DNA from: Panagrolaimus kolymaensis
Taxonomy: Eukaryota > Nematoda > Chromadorea > Rhabditida > Panagrolaimidae
DNA: 64,000 nucleotides
Assembly (NCBI GenBank): GCA_028622995.1
Contig: JAJQJQ010000075.1
Location: 434,001-498,000, forward strand
Reading direction: 5' to 3'
Part shown: positions 24,295 to 37,140 of the stretch, in pieces
Position numbering within the stretch: the stretch's first letter is position 1
Layout: each line of letters begins with the position of its first letter
Program-made: the position numbers and the translations under genes
The notes under the pieces: model-generated
The model's input: the letters and a program-made list of their open reading frames with translations, nothing else
Told to the model about the DNA's origin: nothing
Database searches by the model: none

Positions 24295-27200
24295 CACCCG
24301 TTTTTTACTATTTCATATGACCTTTACCTCAAGAATTAATTTTTTTAAATTTAAAACATTGTTTGCATCCTTCAATGAAGAATAAAACTTTGAAGCTCTC
24401 CGACTTTTTACTAAAAAATAAAAAGCAGAGAAAATAATTATCTTCCTTAATTTTTGGAATTTGGTACACCCGTTTTTTACTATTTCATATGACCTTTACC
24501 TCAAGAATTAATTTTTTTAAATTTAAAACATTGTTTGCATCCTTCAATGAAAAATAAAACTTTGAAGCTCTCCGACTTTTTACTAAAAAATAAAAAGCAG
24601 AGAAAATATTTATTTTCCTTAATTTTTGGAATTTTTTAAACCCGTTTTTTACTATTTCATATGACCTTTACCTCAAGAATTAATTTTTTTAAATTTAAAA
24701 CATTGTTTGCATCCTTCAATGAAAAATAAAACTTTGAAGCTCTGCGACTTTTTACTAAAAAATAAAAAGCAGAGAAAATAATTATTTTCCTTAATTTTTG
24801 GAATTTTTTACACCCGTTTTTTACTATTTCATATGACCTTTACCTCCATTATTAATTTTTTTAAATTTAAAACATTGTTGAATCCTTAATTGGTGAATAA
24901 AACTTAGAGGCTCTCCGACTTTTTACTAAAAAATAAAAAGCAGAGAAAATATTTATTTTCCTTAATTTTTGGTATTTTGTACACCCGTTTTTTACTATTT
25001 CAAATGTCCTAAACCTCCATTATTAATTTTTTTAAATTTAAAACATTGTTGAATCCTTAATTGGTGAATAAAACTTAGAGGCTCTCCGACTTTTTACTAA
25101 AAAATAAAAAGCAGAGAAAATATTTATTTTCCTTAATTTTTGGTATTTTGTACACCCGTTTTTTACTATTTCAAATGTCCTAAACCTCCATTATTAATTT
25201 TTTTAAAATTAAAACATTGTTTGCATCCTTCAATGAAGAATAAAACTTTGAAGCTCTCCGACTTTTTACTAAAAAATAAAAAGCAGAGAAAATAATTATC
25301 TTCCTTAATTTTTGGAATTTGGTACACCCGTTTTTTACTATTTCATATGACCTTTACCTCAAGAATTAATTTTTTTAAATTTAAAACATTGTTTGCATCC
25401 TTCAATGAAGAATAAAACTTTGAAGCTCTCCGACTTTTTAATAAAAAATAAAAAGCAGAGAAAATAATTATCTTCCTTAATTTTTGGAATTTGGTACACC
25501 CGTTTTTTACTATTTCATATGACCTTTACCTCAAGAATTAATTTTTTTAAATTTAAAACATTGTTTGCATCCTTCAATGAAAAATAAAACTTTGAAGCTC
25601 TCCGACTTTTTACTAAAAAATAAAAAGCAGAGAAAATATTTATTTTCCTTAATTTTTGGAATTTTTTAAACCCGTTTTTTACTATTTCATATGACCTTTA
25701 CCTCAAGAATTAATTTTTTTAAATTTAAAACATTGTTTGCATCCTTCAATGAAAAATAAAACTTTGAAGCTCTGCGACTTTTTACTAAAAAATAAAAAGC
25801 AGAGAAAATAATTATTTTCCTTAATTTTTGGAATTTTTTACACCCGTTTTTTACTATTTCATATGACCTTTACCTCCATTATTAATTTTTTTAAATTTAA
25901 AACATTGTTGAATCCTTAATTGGTGAATAAAACTTAGAGGCTCTCCGACTTTTTACTAAAAAATAAAAAGCAGAGAAAATATTTATTTTCCTTAATTTTT
26001 GGTATTTTGTACACCCGTTTTTTACTATTTCAAATGTCCTAAACCTCCATTATTAATTTTTTTAAATTTAAAACATTGTTGAATCCTTAATTGGTGAATA
26101 AAACTTAGAGGCTCTCCGACTTTTTACTAAAAAATAAAAAGCAGAGAAAATATTTATTTTCCTTAATTTTTGGTATTTTGTACACCCGTTTTTTACTATT
26201 TCAAATGTCCTAAACCTCCATTATTAATTTTTTTAAAATTAAAACATTGTTTGCATCCTTCAATGAAGAATAAAACTTTGAAGCTCTCCGACTTTTTACT
26301 AAAAAATAAAAAGCAGAGAAAATAATTATCTTCCTTAATTTTTGGAATTTGGTACACCCGTTTTTTACTATTTCATATGACCTTTACCTCAAGAATTAAT
26401 TTTTTTAAATTTAAAACATTGTTTGCATCCTTCAATGAAGAATAAAACTTTGAAGCTCTCCGACTTTTTAATAAAAAATAAAAAGCAGAGAAAATAATTA
26501 TCTTCCTTAATTTTTGGAATTTGGTACACCCGTTTTTTACTATTTCATATGACCTTTACCTCAAGAATTAATTTTTTTAAATTTAAAACATTGTTTGCAT
26601 CCTTTAATGAAAAATAAAACTTTGAAGCTCTCCGACTTTTTACTAAAAAATAAAAAGCAGAGAAAATATTTATTTTCCTTAATTTTTGGAATTTTTTACA
26701 CCCGTTTTTTACTATTTCATATGACCTTTACCTCAAGAATTAATTTTTTTAAATTTAAAACATTGTTTGCATCCTTCAATGAAAAATAAAACTTTGAAGC
26801 TCTGCGACTTTTTACTAAAAAATAAAAAGCAGAGAAAATAATTATTTTCCTTAATTTTTGGAATTTTTTACACCCGTTTTTTACTATTTCATATGACCTT
26901 TACCTCCATTATTAATTTTTTTAAATTTAAAACATTGTTGAATCCTTAATTGGTGAATAAAACTTAGAGGCTCTCCGACTTTTTACTAAAAAATAAAAAG
27001 CAGAGAAAATATTTATTTTCCTTAATTTTTGGTATTTTGTACACCCGTTTTTTACTATTTCAAATGTCCTAAACCTCCATTATTAATTTTTTTAAATTTA
27101 AAACATTGTTGAATCCTTAATTGGTGAATAAAACTTAGAGGCTCTCCGACTTTTTACTAAAAAATAAAAAGCAGAGAAAATATTTATTTTCCTTAATTTT

Positions 27201-27404
27201 TGGTATTTTGTACACCCGTTTTTTACTATTTCAAATGTCCTAAACCTCCATTATTAATTTTTTTAAAATTAAAACATTGTTTGCATCCTTCAATGAAGAA
27301 TAAAACTTTGAAGCTCTCCGACTTTTTACTAAAAAATAAAAAGCAGAGAAAATAATTATCTTCCTTAATTTTTGGAATTTGGTACACCCGTTTTTTACTA
27401 TTTC
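24295..27404 (+). repeat. 1030-bp six-monomer HOR, three copies
   Basis: The period is seen in TTTTTTAAACCCG at 24631 and 25661 (TTTTTTACACCCG at 26691), in AACATTGTTGAATCC at 24871, 25901 and 26931, and in TTTTAAAATTAAAAC at 25201 and 26231. Order: two GAATCC units with GGTATT, two GCATCC units with GGTACACC, one GAAA unit with TTTTAAACCCG, one GAAA unit with CTCTGCGAC. Copies differ by a few bases only, such as TTACTAAA against TTAATAAA in the second GGTACACC unit. 1030 = 4x172+2x171. Confidence 0.9.
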
Positions 27405-28309
27405 AAATGTCCTAAACCTCCATTATTAATTTTTTTAAAATTAAAAAATTGTTTGCATCCTTCAATGAAGAATAAAACTTTGAAGCTCTCCGACTTTTTA
27501 CTAAAAAATAAAAAGCAGAGAAAATAATTATCTTCCTTAATTTTTGGAATTTGGTACACCCGTTTTTTACTATTTCATATGACCTTTACCTCAAGAATTA
27601 ATTTTTTTAAATTTAAAACATTGTTTGCATCCTTCAATGAAGAATAAAACTTTGAAGCTCTCCGACTTTTTACTACAAAATAAAAAGCAGAGAAAATATT
27701 TATTTTCCTTAATTTTTGGAATTTTTTACACCCGTTTTTTACTATTTCAAATGTCCTAAACCTCCATTATTAATTTTTTTAAATTTAAAACATTGTTTGC
27801 ATCCTTCAATGAAGAATAAAACTTTGAAGCTCTCCGATTTTTTACTAAAAAATAAAAAGCAGAGAAAATAATTATCTTCCTTAATTTTTGGAATTTGGTA
27901 CACCCGTTTTTTACTATTTCATATGACCTTTACCTCAAGAATTAATTTTTTTAAATTTAAAACATTGTTTGCATCCTTCAATGAAGAATAAAACTTTGAA
28001 GCTCTCCGACTTTTTACTAAAAAATAAAAAGCAGAGAAAATAATTATCTTCCTTAATTTTTGGAATTTGGTACACCCGTTTTTTACTATTTCATATGACC
28101 TTTACCTCAAGAATTAATTTTTTTAAATTTAAAACATTGTTTGCATCCTTCAATGAAAAATAAAACTTTGAAGCTCTCCGACTTTTTACTAAAAAATAAA
28201 AAGCAGAGAAAATATTTATTTTCCTTAATTTTTGGAATTTTTTACACCCGTTTTTTACTATTTCATATGACCTTTACCTCAAGAATTAATTTTTTTAAAT
28301 TTAAAACAT

Positions 28310-30047
28310 TGTTTGCATCCTTCAATGAAGAATAAAACTTTGAAGCTCTCCGACTTTTTACTAAAAAATAAAAAGCAGAGAAAATAATTATCTTCCTTAA
28401 ATTTTGGAATTTGGTACACCCGTTTTTTACTATTTCATATGACCTTTACCTCAAGAATTAATTTTTTTAAATTTAAAACATTGTTTGCATCCTTCAATGA
28501 AGAATAAAACTTTGAAGCTCTCCGACTTTTTACTAAAAAATAAAAAGCAGAGAAAATATTTATTTTCCTTAATTTTTGGAATTTTTTACACCCGTTTTTT
28601 ACTATTTCAAATGTCCTAAACCTCCATTATTAATTTTTTTAAATTTAAAACATTGTTGAATCCTTAATTGGTGAATAAAACTTAGAGGCTCTCCGACTTT
28701 TTACTAAAAAATAAAAAGCAGAGAAAATATTTATTTTCCTTAATTTTTGGTATTTTGTACACCCGTTTTTTACTATTTCAAATGTCCTAAACCTCCATTA
28801 TTAATTTTTTTAAATTTAAAACATTGTTTGCATCCTTCAATGAAGAATAAAACTTTGAAGCTCTCCGACTTTTTACTAAAAAATAAAAAGCAGAGAAAAT
28901 AATTATCTTCCTTAATTTTTGGAATTTGGTACACCCGTTTTTTACTATTTCATATGACCTTTACCTCAAGAATTAATTTTTTTAAATTTAAAACATTGTT
29001 TGCATCCTTCAATGAAGAATAAAACTTTGAAGCTCTCCGACTTTTTACTAAAAAATAAAAAGCAGAGAAAATAATTATCTTCCTTAATTTTTGGAATTTG
29101 GTACACCCGTTTTTTACTATTTCATATGACCTTTACCTCAAGAATTAATTTTTTTAAATTTAAAACATTGTTTGCATCCTTCAATGAAAAATAAAACTTT
29201 GAAGCTCTCCGACTTTTTACTAAAAAATAAAAAGCAGAGAAAATATTTATTTTCCTTAATTTTTGGAATTTTTTACACCCGTTTTTTACTATTTCATATG
29301 ACCTTTACCTCAAGAATTAATTTTTTTAAATTTAAAACTTTGTTTGCATCCTTCAATGAAAAATAAAACTTTGAAGCTCTGCGACTTTTTACTAAAAAAT
29401 AAAAAGCAGAGAAAATAATTATTTTCCTTAATTTTTGGAATTTGGTACACCCGTTTTTTACTATTTCATATGACCTTTACCTCAAGAATTAATTTTTTTA
29501 AATTTAAAACATTGTTTGCATCCTTCAATGAAAAATAAAACTTTGAAGCTCTCCGACTTTTTACTAAAAAATAAAAAGCAGAGAAAATATTTATTTTCCT
29601 TAATTTTTGGTATTTTGTACACCCGTTTTTTACTATTTCAAATGTCCTAAACCTCCATTATTAATTTTTTTAAATTTAAAACATTGTTGAATCCTTAATT
29701 GGTGAATAAAACTTAGAGGCTCTCCGACTTTTTACTAAAAAATAAAAAGCAGAGAAAATATTTATTTTCCTTAATTTTTGGTATTTTGTACACCCGTTTT
29801 TTACTATTTCAAATGTCCTAAACCTCCATTATTAATTTTTTTAAATTTAAAACATTGTTTGCATCCTTCAATGAAGAATAAAACTTTGAAGCTCTCCGAC
29901 TTTTTACTAAAAAATAAAAAGCAGAGAAAATAATTATCTTCCTTAATTTTTGGAATTTGGTACACCCGTTTTTTACTATTTCATATGACCTTTACCTCAA
30001 GAATTAATTTTTTTAAATTTAAAACATTGTTTGCATCCTTCAATGAA
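28310..30047 (+). repeat. Segment of 2233-bp thirteen-monomer repeat, partner 30553-32280
   Basis: A constant offset of 2233 bp aligns ten or so consecutive units, including the rare TTTAAAACTTTGTTTGC change (29338/31571) followed by the CTCTGCGAC unit. The match ends where 30048 has GAAG and 32281 has GAAA. Isolated differences include TTAAATTTTGG at about 28400. Confidence 0.82.
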
Positions 30048-33000
30048 GAATAAAACTTTGAAGCTCTCCGACTTTTTACTAAAAAATAAAAAGCAGAGAA
30101 AATATTTATTTTCCTTAATTTTTGGAATTTTTTACACCCGTTTTTTACTATTTCAAATGTCCTAAACCTCCATTATTAATTTTTTTAAATTTAAAACATT
30201 GTTGAATCCTTAATTGGTGAATAAAACTTAGAGGCTCTCCGACTTTTTACTAAAAAATAAAAAGCAGAGAAAATATTTATTTTCCTTAATTTTTGGTATT
30301 TTGTACACCCGTTTTTTACTATTTCAAATGTCCTAAACCTCCATTATTAATTTTTTTAAAATTAAAACATTGTTTGCATCCTTCAATGAAGAATAAAACT
30401 TTGAAGCTCTCCGACTTTTTACTAAAAAATAAAAAGCAGAGAAAATATTTATTTTCCTTAATTTTTGGTATTTTGTACACCCGTTTTTTACTATTTCAAA
30501 TGTCCTAAACCTCCATTATTAATTTTTTTTAAATTAAAACATTGTTTGCATCCTTCAATGAAGAATAAAACTTTGAAGCTCTCCGACTTTTTACTAAAAA
30601 ATAAAAAGCAGAGAAAATAATTATCTTCCTTAATTTTTGGAATTTGGTACACCCGTTTTTTACTATTTCATATGACCTTTACCTCAAGAATTAATTTTTT
30701 TAAATTTAAAACATTGTTTGCATCCTTCAATGAAGAATAAAACTTTGAAGCTCTCCGACTTTTTACTAAAAAATAAAAAGCAGAGAAAATATTTATTTTC
30801 CTTAATTTTTGGAATTTTTTACACCCGTTTTTTACTATTTCAAATGTCCTAAACCTCCATTATTAATTTTTTTAAATTTAAAACATTGTTGAATCCTTAA
30901 TTGGTGAATAAAACTTAGAGGCTCTCCGACTTTTTACTAAAAAATAAAAAGCAGAGAAAATATTTATTTTCCTTAATTTTTGGTATTTTGTACACCCGTT
31001 TTTTACTATTTCAAATGTCCTAAACCTCCATTATTAATTTTTTTAAAATTAAAACATTGTTTGCATCCTTCAATGAAGAATAAAACTTTGAAGCTCTCCG
31101 ACTTTTTACTAAAAAATAAAAAGCAGAGAAAATAATTATCTTCCTTAATTTTTGGAATTTGGTACACCCGTTTTTTACTATTTCATATGACCTTTACCTC
31201 AAGAATTAATTTTTTTAAATTTAAAACATTGTTTGCATCCTTCAATGAAGAATAAAACTTTGAAGCTCTCCGACTTTTTACTAAAAAATAAAAAGCAGAG
31301 AAAATAATTATCTTCCTTAATTTTTGGAATTTGGTACACCCGTTTTTTACTATTTCATATGACCTTTACCTCAAGAATTAATTTTTTTAAATTTAAAACA
31401 TTGTTTGCATCCTTCAATGAAAAATAAAACTTTGAAGCTCTCCGACTTTTTACTAAAAAATAAAAAGCAGAGAAAATATTTATTTTCCTTAATTTTTGGA
31501 ATTTTTTACACCCGTTTTTTACTATTTCATATGACCTTTACCTCAAGAATTAATTTTTTTAAATTTAAAACTTTGTTTGCATCCTTCAATGAAAAATAAA
31601 ACTTTGAAGCTCTGCGACTTTTTACTAAAAAATAAAAAGCAGAGAAAATAATTATTTTCCTTAATTTTTGGAATTTGGTACACCCGTTTTTTACTATTTC
31701 ATATGACCTTTACCTCAAGAATTAATTTTTTTAAATTTAAAACATTGTTTGCATCCTTCAATGAAGAATAAAACTTTGAAGCTCTCCGACTTTTTACTAA
31801 AAAATAAAAAGCAGAGAAAATATTTATTTTCCTTAATTTTTGGTATTTTGTACACCCGTTTTTTACTATTTCAAATGTCCTAAACCTCCATTATTAATTT
31901 TTTTAAATTTAAAACATTGTTGAATCCTTAATTGGTGAATAAAACTTAGAGGCTCTCCGACTTTTTACTAAAAAATAAAAAGCAGAGAAAATATTTATTT
32001 TCCTTAATTTTTGGTATTTTGTACACCCGTTTTTTACTATTTCAAATGTCCTAAACCTCCATTATTAATTTTTTTAAATTTAAAACATTGTTTGCATCCT
32101 TCAATGAAGAATAAAACTTTGAAGCTCTCCGACTTTTTACTAAAAAATAAAAAGCAGAGAAAATAATTATCTTCCTTAATTTTTGGAATTTGGTACACCC
32201 GTTTTTTACTATTTCATATGACCTTTACCTCAAGAATTAATTTTTTTAAATTTAAAACATTGTTTGCATCCTTCAATGAAAAATAAAACTTTGAAGCTCT
32301 GCGACTTTTTACTAAAAAATAAAAAGCAGAGAAAATAATTATTTTCCTTAATTTTTGGAATTTGGTACACCCGTTTTTTACTATTTCATATGACCTTTAC
32401 CTCAAGAATTAATTTTTTTAAATTTAAAACATTGTTTGCATCCTTCAATGAAAAATAAAACTTTGAAGCTCTCCGACTTTTTACTAAAAAATAAAACGCA
32501 GAGAAAATATTTATTTTCCTTAATTTTTGGTATTTTGTACACCCGTTTTTTACTATTTCAAATGTCCTAAACCTCCATTATTAATTTTTTTAAATTTAAA
32601 ACATTGTTGAATCCTTAATTGGTGAATAAAACTTAGAGGCTCTCCGACTTTTTACTAAAAAATAAAAAGCAGAGAAAATATTTATTTTCCTTAATTTTTG
32701 GTATTTTGTACACCCGTTTTTTACTATTTCAAATGTCCTAAACCTCCATTATTAATTTTTTTAAAATTAAAACATTGTTTGCATCCTTCAATGAAGAATA
32801 AAACTTTGAAGCTCTCCGACTTTTTACTAAAAAATAAAAAGCAGAGAAAATAATTATCTTCCTTAATTTTTGGAATTTGGTACACCCGTTTTTTACTATT
32901 TCATATGACCTTTACCTCAAGAATTAATTTTTTTAAATTTAAAACATTGTTTGCATCCTTCAATGAAGAATAAAACTTTGAAGCTCTCCGACTTTTTACT

Positions 33001-33639
33001 AAAAAATAAAAAGCAGAGAAAATATTTATTTTCCTTAATTTTTGGAATTTTTTACACCCGTTTTTTACTATTTCAAATGTCCTAAACCTCCATTATTAAT
33101 TTTTTTAAATTTAAAACATTGTTGAATCCTTAATTGGTGAATAAAACTTAGAGGCTCTCCGACTTTTTACTAAAAAATAAAAAGCAGAGAAAATATTTAT
33201 TTTCCTTAATTTTTGGTATTTTGTACACCCGTTTTTTACTATTTCAAATGTCCTAAACCTCCATTATTAATTTTTTTAAAATTAAAACATTGTTTGCATC
33301 CTTCAATGAAGAATAAAACTTTGAAGCTCTCCGACTTTTTACTAAAAAATAAAAAGCAGAGAAAATAATTATCTTCCTTAATTTTTGGAATTTGGTACAC
33401 CCGTTTTTTACTATTTCATATGACCTTTACCTCAAGAATTAATTTTTTTAAATTTAAAACATTGTTTGCATCCTTCAATGAAGAATAAAACTTTGAAGCT
33501 CTCCGACTTTTTACTAAAAAATAAAAAGCAGAGAAAATAATTATCTTCCTTAATTTTTGGAATTTGGTACACCCGTTTTTTACTATTTCATATGACCTTT
33601 ACCTCAAGAATTAATTTTTTTAAATTTAAAACATTGTTT

Positions 33640-34330
33640 GCATCCTTCAATGAAGAATAAAACTTTGAAGCTCTCCGACTTTTTACTAAAAAATAAAAAG
33701 CAGAGAAAATATTTATTTTCCTTAATTTTTGGAATTTTTTACACCCGTTTTTTACTATTTCAAATGTCCTAAACCTCCATTATTAAATTTTTTAAATTTA
33801 AAACATTGTTTGCATCCTTCAATGAAGAATAAAACTTTGAAGCTCTCCGACTTTTTACTAAAAAATAAAAAGCAGAGAAAATAATTATCTTCCTTAATTT
33901 TTGGAATTTGGTACACCCGTTTTTTACTATTTCATATGACCTTTACCTCAAGAATTAATTTTTTTAAATTTAAAACATTGTTTGCATCCTTCAATGAAGA
34001 ATAAAACTTTGAAGCTCTCCGACTTTTTACTAAAAAATAAAAAGCAGAGAAAATATTTATTTTCCTTAATTTTTGGAATTTTTTACACCCGTTTTTTACT
34101 ATTTCAAATGTCCTAAACCTCCATTATTAAATTTTTTAAATTTAAAACATTGTTTGCATCCTTCAATGAAGAATAAAACTTTGAAGCTCTCCGACTTTTT
34201 ACTAAAAAATAAAAAGCAGAGAAAATAATTATCTTCCTTAATTTTTGGAATTTGGTACACCCGTTTTTTACTATTTCATATGACCTTTACCTCAAGAATT
34301 AATTTTTTTAAATTTAAAACATTGTTTGCA
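33640..34330 (+). repeat. 344-bp dimer repeat
   Basis: A two-unit set (CAAATGTCC unit with CATTATTAAATTTT, then GGTACACC unit with CAAG) occurs twice, 344 bp (2x172) apart. The rare ATTAAATTTT mark at about 33785 and 34129 identifies the copies. Confidence 0.8.
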
Positions 34331-34559
34331 TCCTTCAATGAAAAATAAAACTTTGAAGCTCTCCGACTTTTTACTAAAAAATAAAAAGCAGAGAAAATAT
34401 TTATTTTCCTTAATTTTTGGAATTTTTTACACCCGTTTTTTACTATTTCAAATGTCCTAAACCTCCATTATTAATTTTTTTAAATTTAAAACATTGTTTG
34501 CATCCTTCAATGAAGAATAAAACTTTGAAGCTCTCCGACTTTTTACTAAAAAATAAAAA

Positions 34560-35600
34560 GCAGAGTAAATAATTATCTTCCTTAATTTTTGGAATTTGGT
34601 ACACCCGTTTTTTACTATTTCATATGACCTTTACCTCAAGAATTAATTTTTTTAAATTTAAAACATTGTTTGCATCCTTCAATGAAAAATAAAACTTTGA
34701 AGCTCTCCGACTTTTTACTAAAAAATAAAAAGCAGAGAAAATATTTATTTTCCTTAATTTTTGGAATTTTTTACACCCGTTTTTTACTATTTCAAATGTC
34801 CTAAACCTCCATTATTAATTTTTTTAAATTTAAAACATTGTTTGCATCCTTCAATGAAGAATAAAACTTTGAAGCTCTCCGACTTTTTACTAAAAAATAA
34901 AAAGCAGAGAAAATATTTATTTTCCTTAATTTTTGGAATTTTTTACACCCGTTTTTTACTATTTCAAATGTCCTAAACCTCCATTATTAATTTTTTTAAA
35001 TTTAAAACATTGTTGAATCCTTAATTTGTGAATAAAACTTAGAGGCTCTCCGACTTTTTACTAAAAAATAAAAAGCAGAGAAAATATTTATTTTCCTTAA
35101 TTTTTGGAATTTTTTACACCCGTTTTTTACTATTTCAAATGTCCTAAACCTCCATTATTAATTTTTTTAAATTTAAAACATTGTTTGCATCCTTCAATGA
35201 AGAATAAAACTTTGAAGCTCTCCGACTTTTTACTAAAAAATAAAAAGCAGAGAAAATATTTATTTTCCTTAATTTTTGGAATTTTTTACACCCGTTTTTT
35301 ACTATTTCAAATGTCCTAAACCTCCATTATTAATTTTTTTAAATTTAAAACATTGTTGAATCCTTAATTTGTGAATAAAACTTAGAGGCTCTCCGATTTT
35401 TTACTAAAAAATAAAAAGCAGAGAAAATATTTATTTTCCTTAATTTTTGGAATTTTTTACACCCGTTTTTTACTATTTCAAATGTCCTAAACCTCCATTA
35501 TTAATTTTTTTAAATTTAAAACATTGTTGAATCCTTAATTTGTGAATAAAACTTAGAGGCTCTCCGACTTTTTACTAAAAAATAAAAAGCAGAGTAAATA
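34560..35600 (+). repeat. Rare CAGAGTAAATA marks, 1029 bp apart
   Basis: CAGAGTAAATAATTATC occurs at 34561 and 35590, six units apart, with CCTTAATTTGTG junction units between them. The surrounding order of units is not fully conserved, so this may be a rearranged six-monomer HOR rather than a clean one. Confidence 0.6.
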
Positions 35601-36205
35601 ATTATCTTCCTTAATTTTTGGAATTTGGTACACCCGTTTTTTACTATTTCATATGACCTTTACCTCAAGAATTAATTTTTTTAAATTTAAAACATTGTTT
35701 GCATCCTTCAATGAAGAATAAAACTTTGAAGCTCTCCGACTTTTTACTAAAAAATAAAAAGCAGAGAAAATATTTATTTTCCTTAATTTTTGGAATTTTT
35801 TACACCCGTTTTTTACTATTTCAAATGTCCTAAACCTCCATTATTAATTTTTTTAAATTTAAAACATTGTTTGCATCCTTCAATGAAGAATAAAACTTTG
35901 AAGCTCTCCGACTTTTTACTAAAAAATAAAAAGCAGAGAAAATAATTATCTTCCTTAATTTTTGGAATTTGGTACACCCGTTTTTTACTATTTCATATGA
36001 CCTTTACCTCAAGAATTAATTTTTTTAAATTTAAAACATTGTTTGCATCCTTCAATGAAGAATAAAACTTTGAAGCTCTCCGACTTTTTACTAAAAAATA
36101 AAAAGCAGAGAAAATAATTATCTTCCTTAATTTTTGGAATTTGGTACACCCGTTTTTTACTATTTCATATGACCTTTACCTCAAGAATTAATTTTTTTAA
36201 ATTTA

Positions 36206-37140
36206 AAACATTGTTGAATCCTTAATTGGTGAATAAAACTTAGAGGCTCTCCGACTTTTTACTAAAAAATAAAAAGCAGAGAAAATATTTATTTTCCTTA
36301 ATTTTTGGAATTTTTTACACCCGTTTTTTACTATTTAAAATGTCCTAAACCTCCATTATTAATTTTTTTAAATTTAAAACATTGTTTGCATCCTTCAATG
36401 AAAAATAAAACTTTGAAGCTCTCCGACTTTTTACTAAAAAATAAAAAGCAGAGAAAATATTTATTTTCCTTAATTTTTGGAATTTTTTACACCCGTTTTT
36501 TACTATTTCATATGACATTTACCTCAAGAATTAATTTTTTTAAATTTAAAGCATTGTTTGCAACGTTCAATGAAGAATAAAACTTTGAAGCTCTCCGACT
36601 TTTTACTAAAAAATAAAAAGCAGAGAAAATAATTATCTTCCTTAATTTTTGGAATTTTTTACACCCGTTTTTTACTATTTCATATGACCTTTACCTCCAT
36701 TATTAATTTTTTTAAATTTAAAACATTTTTTCATCCTTCAATGAAGAATAAAACTTAGAGGCTCTCCGACTTTTTACTAAAAAATAAAAAGCTGAGAAAA
36801 TAATTATTTTCCTTAATTTTTGGAATTTTTTACACCCGTTTTTTACTATTTCATATGACCTTTACCTCCATTATTAATTTTTTTAAATTTAAAACATTGT
36901 TGCATCCTTCAATGAAGAATAAAACTTTGAAGCTCTCCGACTTTTTACTAAAAAATAAAAAGCATAGAAAATAATTATTTTCCTTAATTTTTGAAATTTT
37001 TTACACCCGTTTTTTACTATTTCAAATGTCCTAAACCTCCATTATTAATTTTTTTAAATTTAAAACATTTTTTCATCCTTCAATGAAGAATAAAACTTAG
37101 AGGCTCTCCGACTTTTTACTAAAAAATAAAAAGCAGAGAA
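36206..37140 (+). repeat. Five- to six-monomer segment, copies near 37260 and 39124
   Basis: The series TTTAAAATGTCC unit, CATATGACATT unit, AAAGCATTGTTTGCAACG unit, CTGAG unit, and CATAG unit with TTTTTGAAATT recurs. The AAAGCATTG mark lies at 36551, 37407 (856 bp) and 39464. The full set is at 36206 and about 39120; the copy near 37260 starts part-way through the CATATGACATT unit. Confidence 0.82.

Larger units (their letters stand above)
22021..36205 (+). repeat. Block F: CAGAG/172-bp family
   Basis: Units mostly carry TGTTTGCATCCTTCAATGAAG (or GAAA) junctions with ACTTTGAAG, mixed with GAATCCTTAATTGGTG units with ACTTAGAGG. Core variants are GGTATTTTGTACACC (usually with CAAATGTCCTAAACC), GAATTTGGTACACC (with CATATGACC and CAAGAATT) and TTTTTTACACC. 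AATAATTATCTTCC goes with the GGTACACC type. Rare marks include CTACAAAATAAAA (27674), ATATATATTTTCC with ACACCGG (23230-23270), CAGAGTAAATA (34562, 35591) and CCTTAATTTGTG (near 35025, 35370, 35540). Confidence 0.85.
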
